From assembly GCA_963775835.1 (NCBI GenBank), contig CAVZKV010000025.1:124001-188000 (forward strand): a DNA stretch of 64,000 bases. The letters are read 5' to 3'. The position numbers and the translations under genes are program-made. How positions within the stretch are numbered: position 1 is the first letter of the stretch; the number at the start of each line of letters is the position of its first letter. This DNA comes from AWTP1-13 sp963775835 (GTDB lineage Bacteria; Pseudomonadota; Alphaproteobacteria; Rhizobiales; Hyphomicrobiaceae). The notes under the pieces were generated by a model. The model was not told the origin of the DNA. It saw nothing but the letters and a program-made list of their open reading frames with translations, and did no database searches. Positions 27,325 through 36,164 of this stretch are shown here, piece by piece.

Positions 27325-27522
27325 ATGCGTTCAATGATCGTTGCGCTTACTTTGGCCGTTTTTGCGGCGTGTGTGCTGGTGCAGCCGGCAAGCGCAGCGA
27401 AAACCAAGATGGGCTGCGAGCGTGGCAAGCAGGTTTGGAGCGGCAGCGAGGGCAAGTGCGTTGCCGGAAAATCCAAATATGCCGGCAAGACCGCCAGCAA
27501 AACAGCGAAAAAGAAGAAGTAG
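27325..27522 (+). CDS. Small lysine-rich exported protein, second copy type
   Basis: A 65-residue protein. Its signal peptide is about 1-24 (MIVALTLAVFAACVLVQPASA), and the short basic mature part has two cysteines (GCERGKQ and GKCVAGK) and ends in KKKK. The ribosome site is GGAGG. It has the same plan as the 95-residue protein at 25880 (signal, Lys tail, two Cys), though the mature parts align poorly. Function unknown. Confidence 0.75.
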   Translation: MRSMIVALTLAVFAACVLVQPASAAKTKMGCERGKQVWSGSEGKCVAGKSKYAGKTASKTAKKKK

Positions 27523-27543
27523 GCCAAGCCTTTTCGGCGAGGC

Positions 27544-27565
27544 GCATGACGCCCGGGCGTCATGC
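27544..27565. repeat. 22-bp perfect palindrome between convergent genes
   Basis: GCATGACGCCC followed by its exact reverse complement. It covers the stop codon of the minus-strand phosphatase and lies 22 bases after the lysine-rich gene. It probably forms a bidirectional 3' hairpin; no T-run follows. Confidence 0.6.
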
Positions 27566-28183
27566 CCCCGCCGCCGTCTCGCCGTGCGGTCGCAGCCACC
27601 ACATTGCGCCAGCTTCGATCACCAGGATTCTGTCCTGGGGCACCTCGAGCCGCATAACCTCGGGGGCTGAAAGGCGAAAGAGCACGGCACGCAAGGCCCG
27701 ACTAACGCCCCCGTGTGCGACCACGACGGTGTCGCCCGCGACCTCGCCAACCCAAGCGCCGACACGCTCCGCTAGCATCCGGTAGCTCTCCCCACCCTGC
27801 GGCCGCCAATTCCAGACATCGGCCTGGCGCGCTGCATATCCTGCCGCGTCGCGTAGCCTTATGTCGCCCCAGGGCTGGCCTTCCCAGCTGCCGTAGTTGA
27901 TTTCCATCAGCCGGTCGTCAGTGCGGTAGGCGTGGCTGTCGAGGCCCAGTTCGGTGCGCAGGATCTGCATCGTCTCGCTTGCACGCTTGAGTGGGCTTGC
28001 CACGTAGTCAAGATGCGCGGCGCGATCGCCGAGGGCCGCCGCGAGCCGCTGACCGTTGCCCTTGGCTTGCGCCCGGCCGGTGGCGTTGATCGGAATGTCC
28101 CGTTGCCCTTGATAGCGCTGCGCCCGGTTCCAATCGGTCTCCCCATGGCGAATGTAGTAGAGCCTGACCCCCGCCTTCAGCAT
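27560..28183 (-). CDS. Histidine phosphatase (phosphoglycerate-mutase-like)
   Basis: A cytosolic branch-1 histidine phosphatase of 207 residues. The catalytic RHG motif is in YYIRHGETDWN, the second His in VVVAHGGVSRALRAVLF, and the catalytic Glu region is MEINYGSWEGQPW. The start MLKAGVR is preceded by GAGGGA. The family includes cobalamin (CobC), sugar-phosphate and broad-specificity phosphatases; no neighbour fixes the substrate. Confidence 0.88.
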   Translation of the reverse strand: MLKAGVRLYYIRHGETDWNRAQRYQGQRDIPINATGRAQAKGNGQRLAAALGDRAAHLDYVASPLKRASETMQILRTELGLDSHAYRTDDRLMEINYGSWEGQPWGDIRLRDAAGYAARQADVWNWRPQGGESYRMLAERVGAWVGEVAGDTVVVAHGGVSRALRAVLFRLSAPEVMRLEVPQDRILVIEAGAMWWLRPHGETAAGA

Positions 28184-28294
28184 TGGTGTTGTCCCTCGTA
28201 TGCTCACAATGTGGCGCTGTAACCTGCTTGCTGCGACGGGCGCGGGCAAGCTTGCAAGCGCTTTGCTGCAAGATCGAACATAGGCGTGGGTAGC

Positions 28295-29080
28295 ATGGGT
28301 CATTGCTTGCTGGCGACGTGTGCGTGGCAGCCGCGGCGTGTTGCGCTGTTGGGCCTGCTGAGCCTGGCCATGGCAATCGCAGGCGGGCATCGCGCCGGCG
28401 CCCAGTCCGGCGTTGACCTTCAGCTCGTCTTGGCCGTCGACGTCTCCGGTAGTGTGAGCGAGGCCCGCTTCGAGCTGCAAAAACGTGGCTACGTCGCGGC
28501 CTTTCGCAATCCGCGGCTTTTGCAGGCCATCCAGTCCGGCTCGCAGCAACGCATCGCCGTGACCATGCTGCAGTGGACCGGGCCGGTGCTGCAGGTGCAG
28601 GTGGTGCCGTGGCGCTTGATCGGCACAGAGGCATCCATGCATGCCCTGGCGGATGCGATTGAGGCCGTGCCGCGCCAGTTGTTCGGCGGCGGCACCTCGA
28701 TCAGCGGCGCTATCGACTATGCCATGTCTTTGTTCGCCGCGACCGAGGCTAAAGGCGCCCGGCGCGTCATCGACATTTCGGGGGATGGTACCAATAATCG
28801 CGGCCGGCCCGTCACCGAAGCGCGCGATGACGCCGTCAAGGCGGGCGTCAGCATCAATGGCCTGCCAATCCTCGCCCTCGATCCCGATCTTGATCAATAC
28901 TACTTGCACAATGTCATCGGCGGCCCGGGCGCCTTTGTGGTCGCCGCCGCGTCCTATGAAACGTTTGCCGATGCGATCCTGAAAAAGCTCGTGACCGAAA
29001 TCGCCGTGGTGACGCCGCGACCCTCCAAGCGGTTGGCCAAGCTCATGTCCCGGCGCCTTCGGACCCTGGCCGCCGGGTGA
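28295..29080 (+). CDS. DUF1194 family protein with von Willebrand factor A-like fold, exported
   Basis: A 261-residue protein with a signal peptide ending near AGAQSG, and a VWA-like domain. The metal site reads LAVDVSGSVSEARFELQKRGY (DxSxS), and a second acidic loop is DISGDGTNNRGRP. The conserved LFGGGTSISGAIDYAM supports DUF1194. An in-frame GTG nine bases upstream is an alternative start. It is divergent from the phosphatase. Role unknown; VWA domains bind partners through Mg. Confidence 0.82.
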   Translation: MGHCLLATCAWQPRRVALLGLLSLAMAIAGGHRAGAQSGVDLQLVLAVDVSGSVSEARFELQKRGYVAAFRNPRLLQAIQSGSQQRIAVTMLQWTGPVLQVQVVPWRLIGTEASMHALADAIEAVPRQLFGGGTSISGAIDYAMSLFAATEAKGARRVIDISGDGTNNRGRPVTEARDDAVKAGVSINGLPILALDPDLDQYYLHNVIGGPGAFVVAAASYETFADAILKKLVTEIAVVTPRPSKRLAKLMSRRLRTLAAG

Positions 29081-29359
29081 GGCGCCGCGGCGTGTGCCCC
29101 TGAGGCCCTGTTTTGGCGTTGTGAAGTCCCGTGGGGCAAAGCAGAGGCGCCCATAGAGGCGCCGGCAGGATCGACCGGCTCAGACCGGCCCGGCGCTCGC
29201 CCCGCCGTGCGCCCGCGCCTCTCCGCTCAGTGCCCGCCTACGCCGGCGCCTCCCGTTGAGCCTGGAAAGGCGATGACAGGGGAGCGCGCGGCACGCTATG
29301 GGATGAGGGACGCCGCGCCCCGGTTGCGGGGCAGGCGACGGCGACAGAGGGGGGCCCAC

Positions 29360-30241
29360 ATGGAGAAGCGCGCGATTTTCGGGGGCAAGGTGCTGCCCTA
29401 CCTGCTGCTTTTACCGCAGCTCCTCATCACCTTCGTCTTCTTCTATTGGCCGGCCAACCAGACGCTCTGGCAGTCCTTCTTGCTGCAGGACGCCTTCGGC
29501 CTCAGGACCGACTTCGTCTGGCTTGAAAACTATCGGTATCTGCTGGGCCAGGGCGACTACTACCGGGCGATGGCGACGACGGTCATCTTTTCGCTTGCCG
29601 TCACGCTGCTCTCCCTGTCGATCGCCCTGTTGCTTGCCGTGCAGGCCGACAAGAGCATCAAAGGGGCATCCGCCTACAAGACCCTCCTGATCTGGCCCTA
29701 CGCCGTCGCGCCGGCCATTGCCGGCGTGTTGTGGCTTTTCATGTTTCAACCCTCGCTGGGGCTGATTGCGCGCGGCCTACGTTCCCTTGGCTTGGATTGG
29801 AACCCGTTGCTCAACGGCGAGCACGCCATGGTGCTCGTGATCATGGCGGCGACCTGGAAGCAGATCAGCTACAATTTTTTGTTCTTTCTCGCTGGCCTGC
29901 AGTCAATTCCGAAATCGGTGATCGAGGCGGCGGCCATCGATGGCGCCCGCCCGGTGCGCCGGTTCTGGACCATCATCTTTCCGCTGCTGTCCCCGACGGC
30001 GTTTTTTCTTTTGGTGGTCAACATTGTCTACGTTCTCTTCGACAGCTTTGGCATCATCGACGCCATGACCGGTGGGGGGCCGGCCAAAGCCACCGAAACC
30101 CTGGTCTATAAGCTCTTCTTCGACGGCCGGCTTGGCGGTGACCTGGGCGGCTCGGCGGCGCAATCGGTGATCCTGATGATCATGGTGATTGCGCTGACGG
30201 GCCTGCAATTTCGTTTCATCGAACGCAAGGTGACGTACTGA
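29360..30241 (+). CDS. ugpA: sn-Glycerol-3-phosphate-type ABC transporter permease UgpA
   Basis: Inner-membrane permease of 293 residues, close to UgpA along its whole length (LPYLLLLPQLLITFVFFYWPA, LPYAVAPAIAGVLW-like segment, WKQISYNFLFFLAGLQSIPKS). The EAA loop is EAAAIDGARPVRRF. The start is preceded by GAGGGG. No gene for a binding protein (UgpB) lies upstream; a 279-bp gap separates it from DUF1194. Its stop overlaps the next ATG by one base. Confidence 0.9.
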   Translation: MEKRAIFGGKVLPYLLLLPQLLITFVFFYWPANQTLWQSFLLQDAFGLRTDFVWLENYRYLLGQGDYYRAMATTVIFSLAVTLLSLSIALLLAVQADKSIKGASAYKTLLIWPYAVAPAIAGVLWLFMFQPSLGLIARGLRSLGLDWNPLLNGEHAMVLVIMAATWKQISYNFLFFLAGLQSIPKSVIEAAAIDGARPVRRFWTIIFPLLSPTAFFLLVVNIVYVLFDSFGIIDAMTGGGPAKATETLVYKLFFDGRLGGDLGGSAAQSVILMIMVIALTGLQFRFIERKVTY

Positions 30242-30996
30242 TGGTGCGCTCTGTGATGTGGCAGGAGCTGACCGCGGTCGATCTCAGCGAGCAGGCCGGC
30301 GCCGACGCCATTGTCTTGCTTCCCGTCGCCTCGATGGAGCAGCACGGTCCGCATCTGCCGGTCGGTGTCGACAGCATCCTGTGCGAGGGCGTCTGTCGCC
30401 GCGCCGCCGAAGCCGTTGTGCTGACCATCCCGGTGATCGTCGCACCGACGCTTTGGTGCGGCATGGCCGAGCACCATATGGCGTTCGGCGGCACCTTTAC
30501 CTTCGATCTTGCCACCTACCGCGACGTGCTCAGGAGCCTCACCAACTGCATCGAGCGCCATGGGTTCAAGCGGATGTTGATTGTCAACGGCCACGGCGGC
30601 AACATCGCCGCGCTCGCCGCCATCCTGCCCGATCTTCAGCGTCCCTCCTCGCTCAAGATCCGCACCACCACCTATTTCGAACTTGCGCAGCCGGCCATGC
30701 CCGCGATCCTGGAAGACCAGGAGGGCGTGCGACACGCCTGCGAAGCCGAGACGTCCATGATGATGGCGCTCGCGCCCGAGCTGGTGCGCGGCGAGGCGCT
30801 CAAAGCGGCGCATGGGCCGCCGCACGTGCATCGTCGTCCGCTGGCGCTCGGCCAATATCGGTCGTTTCGCGACTTTACCCCGTCGGGTGTGGTGGGCGAT
30901 GCCCGGCGCGCCTCGCGCGAGAAGGGTGAAAAGCTGATGGCAGCCTGCGCGGCGGCCATCCTCGCCGCGCTCAAGGATCCGCACACCTGGGACTAA
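30241..30996 (+). CDS. Creatininase-family amidohydrolase
   Basis: A metal-dependent amidohydrolase of 251 residues. Family motifs are LLPVASMEQHGPHLPVGVDS (metal ligands E, H, D), AEHHMAFGGTFTF, LIVNGHGGNIAAL and CEAETSMM. Members include creatininase, MftE and formamide hydrolases such as ArfB. It is inserted between ugpA and ugpE, coupled to ugpA by TGATG and 6 bases before ugpE, so it is a fixed part of this transporter operon. That suggests the imported compound has an amide or lactam bond that it opens; this is inference. Confidence 0.88.
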   Translation: MVRSVMWQELTAVDLSEQAGADAIVLLPVASMEQHGPHLPVGVDSILCEGVCRRAAEAVVLTIPVIVAPTLWCGMAEHHMAFGGTFTFDLATYRDVLRSLTNCIERHGFKRMLIVNGHGGNIAALAAILPDLQRPSSLKIRTTTYFELAQPAMPAILEDQEGVRHACEAETSMMMALAPELVRGEALKAAHGPPHVHRRPLALGQYRSFRDFTPSGVVGDARRASREKGEKLMAACAAAILAALKDPHTWD

Positions 30997-31002
30997 TTCG
31001 TG

Positions 31003-31851
31003 ATGGTCGAACGTCGCCGCTTCGGCAATGCCTTTGCCTATCTTGTGCTATCGCTGGGCGTCTTCATCATCGCCTTTCCAGTCTATCTGTGCTTGATCGG
31101 CTCGACACACGAGCAAAGCATCATCGCCAACGGCCAGATGCCGATCACCCCGGGGCGCCTGTTCGTTGAGACCTACTATAAGACCCTTTTTATTGGCACC
31201 AGCGGCACCACGCGCGAGCCGGTGGGCCAGATGCTGCTCAACAGCTTCATCATGGCCTCGGCGATCGCCATCGGCAAGATCGCAATCTCGATCATCTCCG
31301 CTTACGCCGTCGTCTACTTCAAGTTTCCCTTCCGCATGCTGGCTTTCTGGCTGATCTTCATGACGCTGATGCTGCCCGTCGAAGTGCGGATCTACCCGAC
31401 CTACAAGATCGCCGCTGACCTTCAGCTGCTCAATTCCTATGCCGGGCTTGCCTTGCCGCTGATTGCCTCGGCCACCGCAACACTGTTTTTCCGCCAGTTC
31501 TTCATGACCATCCCCGACGAGCTGATCGAGGCTTCCAAGCTCGACGGCGCCGGGCCGTTGCGTTTCTTCAAGGATACGGTGCTACCGCTGTCGCGCACCA
31601 ATATCGCGGCGCTGTTCGTGATCCTGTTCATTTATGGCTGGAACCAATACCTGTGGCCGCTTCTGATCACGACGCGCGATGACATGCAGACGATCGTCAT
31701 CGGCATCAAAAAGATGATCGTGACCGCCGATGCGCTGACGGAGTGGAACGTGGTGATGGCGACGGCCATGCTGGCGATGCTGCCGCCCGTCGCCGTCGTG
31801 GTGCTGATGCAGCGATGGTTCGTCAAGGGCTTGGTGGAGACCGAGAAGTGA
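31003..31851 (+). CDS. ugpE: sn-Glycerol-3-phosphate-type ABC transporter permease UgpE
   Basis: Second permease, 282 residues, very similar to UgpE: LIFMTLMLPVEVRIYPTY, SYAGLALPLIASATATLFFR, EAA loop EASKLDGAGPLRFF, and FIYGWNQYLWPLLITT. The start is ATG 31003 or the GTG three bases before it. It is followed by a 133-bp GC-rich gap before ugpC, with no visible signal. Confidence 0.9.
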   Translation: MVERRRFGNAFAYLVLSLGVFIIAFPVYLCLIGSTHEQSIIANGQMPITPGRLFVETYYKTLFIGTSGTTREPVGQMLLNSFIMASAIAIGKIAISIISAYAVVYFKFPFRMLAFWLIFMTLMLPVEVRIYPTYKIAADLQLLNSYAGLALPLIASATATLFFRQFFMTIPDELIEASKLDGAGPLRFFKDTVLPLSRTNIAALFVILFIYGWNQYLWPLLITTRDDMQTIVIGIKKMIVTADALTEWNVVMATAMLAMLPPVAVVVLMQRWFVKGLVETEK

Positions 31852-31984
31852 GCCCATTGCGCCCCTACCGCGCCCCGGCGCGCGCGCCGGAGCGGCCTGC
31901 CGCGGTCGATCGAAGCATCGCGGTCAGGCGCGCGCCGGCCGCCGGCACGCGCGTCGCGTTCGAGCCGCCGCTTGGGAGCCGCAA

Positions 31985-33064
31985 ATGGCCGCGGTGACGC
32001 TTAAGAACGTGCGCAAGGTCTACCCCGGGGGCGTCGAGGCCGTAAAGGGGGTCTCCCTTGCCATCCCAAACGGCTCCTTCACCGTCTTGTTGGGTCCCTC
32101 CGGCTGTGGGAAGTCCACGCTACTGCGGATGATTGCCGGTCTTGAGACCGTGTCGGAGGGCACCATCAGTATCGGCGATCGTCTGGTGAACGACGTCGAG
32201 CCGGCGGATCGCGATATCGCCATGGTGTTCCAGAACTACGCGCTCTACCCGCACATGACGGTCTACGACAACATGGCCTACGGCCTGCGCAATCGCGGCG
32301 TGCCGAAGGCCGATATTGCCGCGCGCGTGGCGGAAGCCGCGCGCTTGCTTGCCATTGAGGATTTCCTCAAGCGCAAACCGCGTGCGCTCTCGGGAGGCCA
32401 GCGGCAACGCGTTGCCATGGGCCGGGCGATCGTGCGCGAGCCGCAAGCCTTTCTATTCGACGAGCCCTTGTCCAATCTGGATGCGAAGCTGCGCGTGCAG
32501 ATGCGGGTCGAAATCCGGCGCCTGCATAACAGGCTCAAGGCAACGTCGGTCTTCGTGACACACGACCAGGTCGAGGCCATGACCTTGGCCGACATGGTGG
32601 TGGTCATGAACGCCGGCCGCATCGAGCAGAGCGGTGGGCCGACCGAGGTCTATCGCTTGCCGGCGACGCGCTTCGTGGCCACGTTCATTGGCTCGCCCGC
32701 CATGAACTTGCTACCTGGACGCATTGCCGCCCCGGGCATCGCCGAGATCACGGGTGGACGCGTTGCCTTCCGAGCCGAGGCGTTCGCCTGCGAGGTCGGC
32801 CGGGACGTGGACGTTGGCGTCCGGCCCGAGGACCTGACCTTCACCACCCCCGGTGCAGGCGACAAGCTGGCCTTCGTCAAGGACTTCGTCGAGGAATTGG
32901 GCGCCACACGTCTCATTCATGGCAGCGTCGGGGAGGCGCCCATCGTCGTTGCGGTGGCGACCTCGGCACAGGTCGACGGCGCCGGTGCGCTGGCCGTCGA
33001 TCCGGCGGCCGTGCACCTGTTCGACATGAGGACGGGCGCCAGCCTCCGGCGTGGCGTCGCCTGA
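31985..33064 (+). CDS. ugpC: ABC transporter ATP-binding protein UgpC/MsmK type
   Basis: ATPase of the CUT1 sugar-type importer, 359 residues. Walker A is GPSGCGKST, the Q-loop is FQNYALYPHMTV, the signature LSGGQRQR, Walker B FLFDEPLSNLDA, and the His switch is in TSVFVTHDQVEAM. The C-terminal third is an OB/TOBE regulatory domain (GVRPEDLTF). Its sequence fits the group energising UgpAE. Confidence 0.92.
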   Translation: MAAVTLKNVRKVYPGGVEAVKGVSLAIPNGSFTVLLGPSGCGKSTLLRMIAGLETVSEGTISIGDRLVNDVEPADRDIAMVFQNYALYPHMTVYDNMAYGLRNRGVPKADIAARVAEAARLLAIEDFLKRKPRALSGGQRQRVAMGRAIVREPQAFLFDEPLSNLDAKLRVQMRVEIRRLHNRLKATSVFVTHDQVEAMTLADMVVVMNAGRIEQSGGPTEVYRLPATRFVATFIGSPAMNLLPGRIAAPGIAEITGGRVAFRAEAFACEVGRDVDVGVRPEDLTFTTPGAGDKLAFVKDFVEELGATRLIHGSVGEAPIVVAVATSAQVDGAGALAVDPAAVHLFDMRTGASLRRGVA

Positions 33065-33083
33065 GGCGGCAACCGGCCACCGC

Positions 33084-33983
33084 TCAATCGAGCTCGAGGC
33101 CGTCCATCCCTGAATTCTTGCGCACCTTCGCGATCAATTCGCGCAGCAGCGCGCCGGCGGCCACCGGGTCCTCCACCTGGCCAACCTCGGCGCCGCGGCG
33201 CCAGCCCTCGCACACGGCAAGGCGGCCGACGCCGGCCTGGATCACCCGCCCCGTGATGTCTTGGGCTTCTTCACTTGCCAGATACACCACGGCGGGCGAA
33301 ACCCACTTGGGGTCGCGCGCGGCGCGCTCTTTCTCGCTCAGCTCGCGCAGCCCCTCCGTCATGCGGGTCTGGGCCGAGGGCGAAATCGCATTGACGGTGA
33401 CGCCGTAGCGGGCGAGCTCGCGCGCGGCGATGATGGTGAAGGCGGCGATGCCGGCTTTGGCGGCCCCGTAGTTCGTCTGCCCGACGTTGCCGTAAATCCC
33501 CGAGGTCGAGGTGGTATTGATGATGCGGGCTTTGACGGGACCGTTGCCCTTCTTGCTCTCCTCGCGCCAATAGGCGGCCGCGTGCCGCGACGGCGCAAAC
33601 GTTCCCTTAAGGTGCACCTTGATCACCGCATCCCACTCGTCCTCGGCCATATTCGTCAGCATGCGGTCGCGCAGGATGCCGGCATTGTTGATGAGGATAT
33701 CGAGCCTGCCGAAGGTGTCGACGGCCACCTCGATCATGGCTTGCGCGCCCTGCCAATCGCTTACATCGGCCGCATTGGCGATAGCCGCGCCGCCGGCTTG
33801 TTGGATGGTGTCCACCACGGCCGCGGCTGCAACTGCATTGCTGCCCGTGCCATCGACGCGGGCGCCGATGTCGTTGACCATGACCTTGGCGCCATGGGCC
33901 GCAAGCAGTAGGGCGTGTTGGCGTCCAAGTCCTCCCCCGGCCCCCGTCACGATGGCCACCCGACCTTCACATAAGCGGCGCAT
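33084..33983 (-). CDS. SDR, 3-hydroxyacyl-CoA dehydrogenase-like
   Basis: An NAD-dependent SDR of 299 residues of the multifunctional-enzyme-2 (hydroxyacyl-CoA dehydrogenase) type. The cofactor motif is TGAGGGLGRQHALLLAAHGAK, followed by VNDIGARVDG, NNAGILRDRML and the catalytic Y in TNYGAAKAG. The longer insertion and the C-terminal tail beyond 250 residues are characteristic. A strong AAGGAGG precedes the chosen ATG. It is convergent with ugpC (19 bp). Confidence 0.87.
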   Translation of the reverse strand: MRRLCEGRVAIVTGAGGGLGRQHALLLAAHGAKVMVNDIGARVDGTGSNAVAAAAVVDTIQQAGGAAIANAADVSDWQGAQAMIEVAVDTFGRLDILINNAGILRDRMLTNMAEDEWDAVIKVHLKGTFAPSRHAAAYWREESKKGNGPVKARIINTTSTSGIYGNVGQTNYGAAKAGIAAFTIIAARELARYGVTVNAISPSAQTRMTEGLRELSEKERAARDPKWVSPAVVYLASEEAQDITGRVIQAGVGRLAVCEGWRRGAEVGQVEDPVAAGALLRELIAKVRKNSGMDGLELD

Positions 33984-34209
33984 GTCGTCCTCCTTGGCGT
34001 CCCGATGCCCGTGGCGCGCAGTTTGGTTGCTGGCCGGTGCGCCAGGCAAGCCCCAACGCTTTAGGGTGTGGTCGGGTGCCGGGACCGATGCCGCGCGCCT
34101 GGCGCGCCGCTTTAGCGATTTCCTTTCGGATCACGGTGCGGGCATGCGATATCCGCTTTCCCGCCGGCGGCCGGCGCAAAGGCTGGATGTGGACTGGGAG
34201 GAAATCGAC

Positions 34210-34950
34210 ATGTCCGAAGATCGGCTCGACGGCATCGCCGCACGGCTCGTGGCGGCCCGCCAGCAGGGCGCGCGAATTTCGCTCTCCGCCGCGCAAACAC
34301 CGAACGATTTCGAGGAAGGATTTGCCATCCAGGAAAGGGTCGTGCCAGCGCTCAAATCGCCGATCATCGGTTGGAAGGTGATGCCGGTGGCAAACGGCCC
34401 GGTGATCTATGCCCCCATCCTCGACGCAGGCCGGGTGGAGGCCAACGGCACCTGGACGGTGGTGGGGTCCGAGCCGGCCGGTCTGGAGCTCGAGATTGCC
34501 TTTCGTTTGGGGCGTAGCGTGGCCCCCGAGGCCTCGGCCGGGCACGTCCTGGATGCGGTCGCGGCGGCCCATGTTGTGTTTGAGCTGTGCCAGAGCCGGA
34601 TTGCCGATCCGGCGCGTTTGCCGCGCCACGTGATGCTTGCCGACTGCATCGCCAATGCCGGGCTCGTCGTTGGCCCCGAGATCGCAGGCTGGCGCGAGAC
34701 GGATCTCAAGGCTCGACCGGGTCGGCTACTCGTCGACGGCACGGTTCACGCCGAAGGCCACAGCGTCGACCCGATTGCCGCTTTGCTGCTGCTGCCGCCC
34801 GCCATGGCCCGGCGCGGTAGGCGCATCGAGGCCGGTCAATTCGTCATCACCGGCAGCCTGATCGGCATGAACTGGCTGACGGGACGGCACGACCTCAAGG
34901 GCGTGATCGAGGATTGCGGCGAGGTCGCCATGAGCCTTGTCGCGGCCTGA
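34210..34950 (+). CDS. 2-Keto-4-pentenoate hydratase / oxalocrotonate decarboxylase family protein
   Basis: A metal-dependent enzyme of the FAH-like superfamily (MhpD/XylJ/XylI group), 246 residues. Features are the N-terminal AARLVAARQQG, GWKVMP, the metal-binding GLELEIAFRLG and the C-terminal GQFVITGSLIG. These enzymes act late in meta-cleavage pathways, hydrating 2-hydroxypenta-2,4-dienoate. The start is preceded by GGGAGG; the open frame further upstream is antisense to the SDR. No meta-cleavage dioxygenase is nearby. Confidence 0.82.
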   Translation: MSEDRLDGIAARLVAARQQGARISLSAAQTPNDFEEGFAIQERVVPALKSPIIGWKVMPVANGPVIYAPILDAGRVEANGTWTVVGSEPAGLELEIAFRLGRSVAPEASAGHVLDAVAAAHVVFELCQSRIADPARLPRHVMLADCIANAGLVVGPEIAGWRETDLKARPGRLLVDGTVHAEGHSVDPIAALLLLPPAMARRGRRIEAGQFVITGSLIGMNWLTGRHDLKGVIEDCGEVAMSLVAA

Positions 34951-35057
34951 GCCACGGCCGCGATGGTACCCTCGCAGGCGCCTCCCCTTGCCGCAGGCGA
35001 GCCGGCCCTCGCGCGGGCCGCCCGGCGCTGCCCCGGGCGCCAGGGCCCGCATCGGCA

Positions 35058-36017
35058 TTAGCCGTCAAGGCCTGTCGGCACCGTTTCCTGCTCGCTTTCA
35101 AGCCGCATGCCGGACGCCCGCGCCATGGTCTCCAGCAACGCGGCGAAATCGGCGGCGAGATACTTATCGGCATCCGGCTTCAGCCGGACGGCACCGATAT
35201 GGCTTTGCAGCATGTCGCGCGCCGCCGAGGTCACCGGCATTGGCACCTCCATCTTGCGCCCGAGCTCGAGACCGAGGTCGAGATCCTTGCGCAGGAGTTC
35301 CGGCGTGAAGGTCGTGGTCCAATCGAGGTTGACGAGCGCGGGCGACTTGTAGCGTGTGAACATCGAGCCCATCACGCTGTTGTTCATGAAGGCCAGAAAG
35401 GCGTGACGCGGCACGCCCATCTTGTTCGCCAGCAGCGTGATCTCGATGAGATTTTCAATGACGACACCCAGCATGACGTTGTGGGCGATCTTGCACACCC
35501 GCGCCAGTTCACCCTCGCCGACGTAGGAGACGCCTGCGGGAGCGAAGGCTTCGATCAGCGGCGCCACCTGGTGAAAGGCGCGCTCGGGGCCGGAGGCAAC
35601 GGCCGACAGCCTGCCGGCCTTGATGACTTTGGCATTGCCGCTCACCGGTGCGGCGATGTAGTCGACGCCGACCTCGCGCAATTTCTCGCGAATTTGTGCG
35701 GATTCCTCGACGCCGATGGTCGAGCAGTCGACCACGATTGCCGGCGCCTTGCCGGCGACCGAGAACGCGCCGGCGGGACCGAAGTAGACCTCTGCCAGGT
35801 CCTTGCCCGTCGACACGATGGAGAACAGCACGTCGACGCCGGCAAGGTCGGCCGGCGAACTGACGACCTTTGCCCCCGCGGCCGACAGTGGTTGGGCCTT
35901 GGCGATGGTGCGGTTCCAGATGGCAACGCTGCGGCCGGCTTGCAGCAGGCGTTCCGCCATCGGGTAGCCCATGCGGCCCATGCCGATCCAGCCGACGCGT
36001 TGCGCGCTACCTGTCAT
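35058..36017 (-). CDS. NAD(P)-dependent beta-hydroxyacid dehydrogenase (3-hydroxyisobutyrate dehydrogenase-like)
   Basis: A 319-residue oxidoreductase. The N-terminal Rossmann motif is VGWIGMGRMGYPMAERLLQAG, the substrate signature is IAAPVSGNAKVIKAG, and the catalytic lysine region is ARVCKIAHNVMLGVVIE. Possible reactions are oxidation of 3-hydroxyisobutyrate or reduction of tartronate semialdehyde. The chosen ATG has GGAGA upstream. It lies next to the GrdB-like gene, on the same strand but 147 bp apart. Confidence 0.86.
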   Translation of the reverse strand: MTGSAQRVGWIGMGRMGYPMAERLLQAGRSVAIWNRTIAKAQPLSAAGAKVVSSPADLAGVDVLFSIVSTGKDLAEVYFGPAGAFSVAGKAPAIVVDCSTIGVEESAQIREKLREVGVDYIAAPVSGNAKVIKAGRLSAVASGPERAFHQVAPLIEAFAPAGVSYVGEGELARVCKIAHNVMLGVVIENLIEITLLANKMGVPRHAFLAFMNNSVMGSMFTRYKSPALVNLDWTTTFTPELLRKDLDLGLELGRKMEVPMPVTSAARDMLQSHIGAVRLKPDADKYLAADFAALLETMARASGMRLESEQETVPTGLDG

Positions 36018-36164
36018 TGACGTCTCCGTGCGATGCCGTGGTTGCCATGGGCTAGTCTCGTCACGCGGACCCCGTGTCGGCTCGGTGCCGCTCGTCTTCG
36101 CGCTCAATTGAGCCTGCGCTCAGCGAGCGTGTCAACGAGAGATCCCCCTGCGCGGCCGCGACGA

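Noticed and set aside
29146..29163. GGCGCC-CATAGA-GGCGCC hairpin as terminator of the DUF1194 gene
   Set aside because: No T-run follows and the arm is a common restriction-type palindrome in GC-rich DNA; support is too weak.
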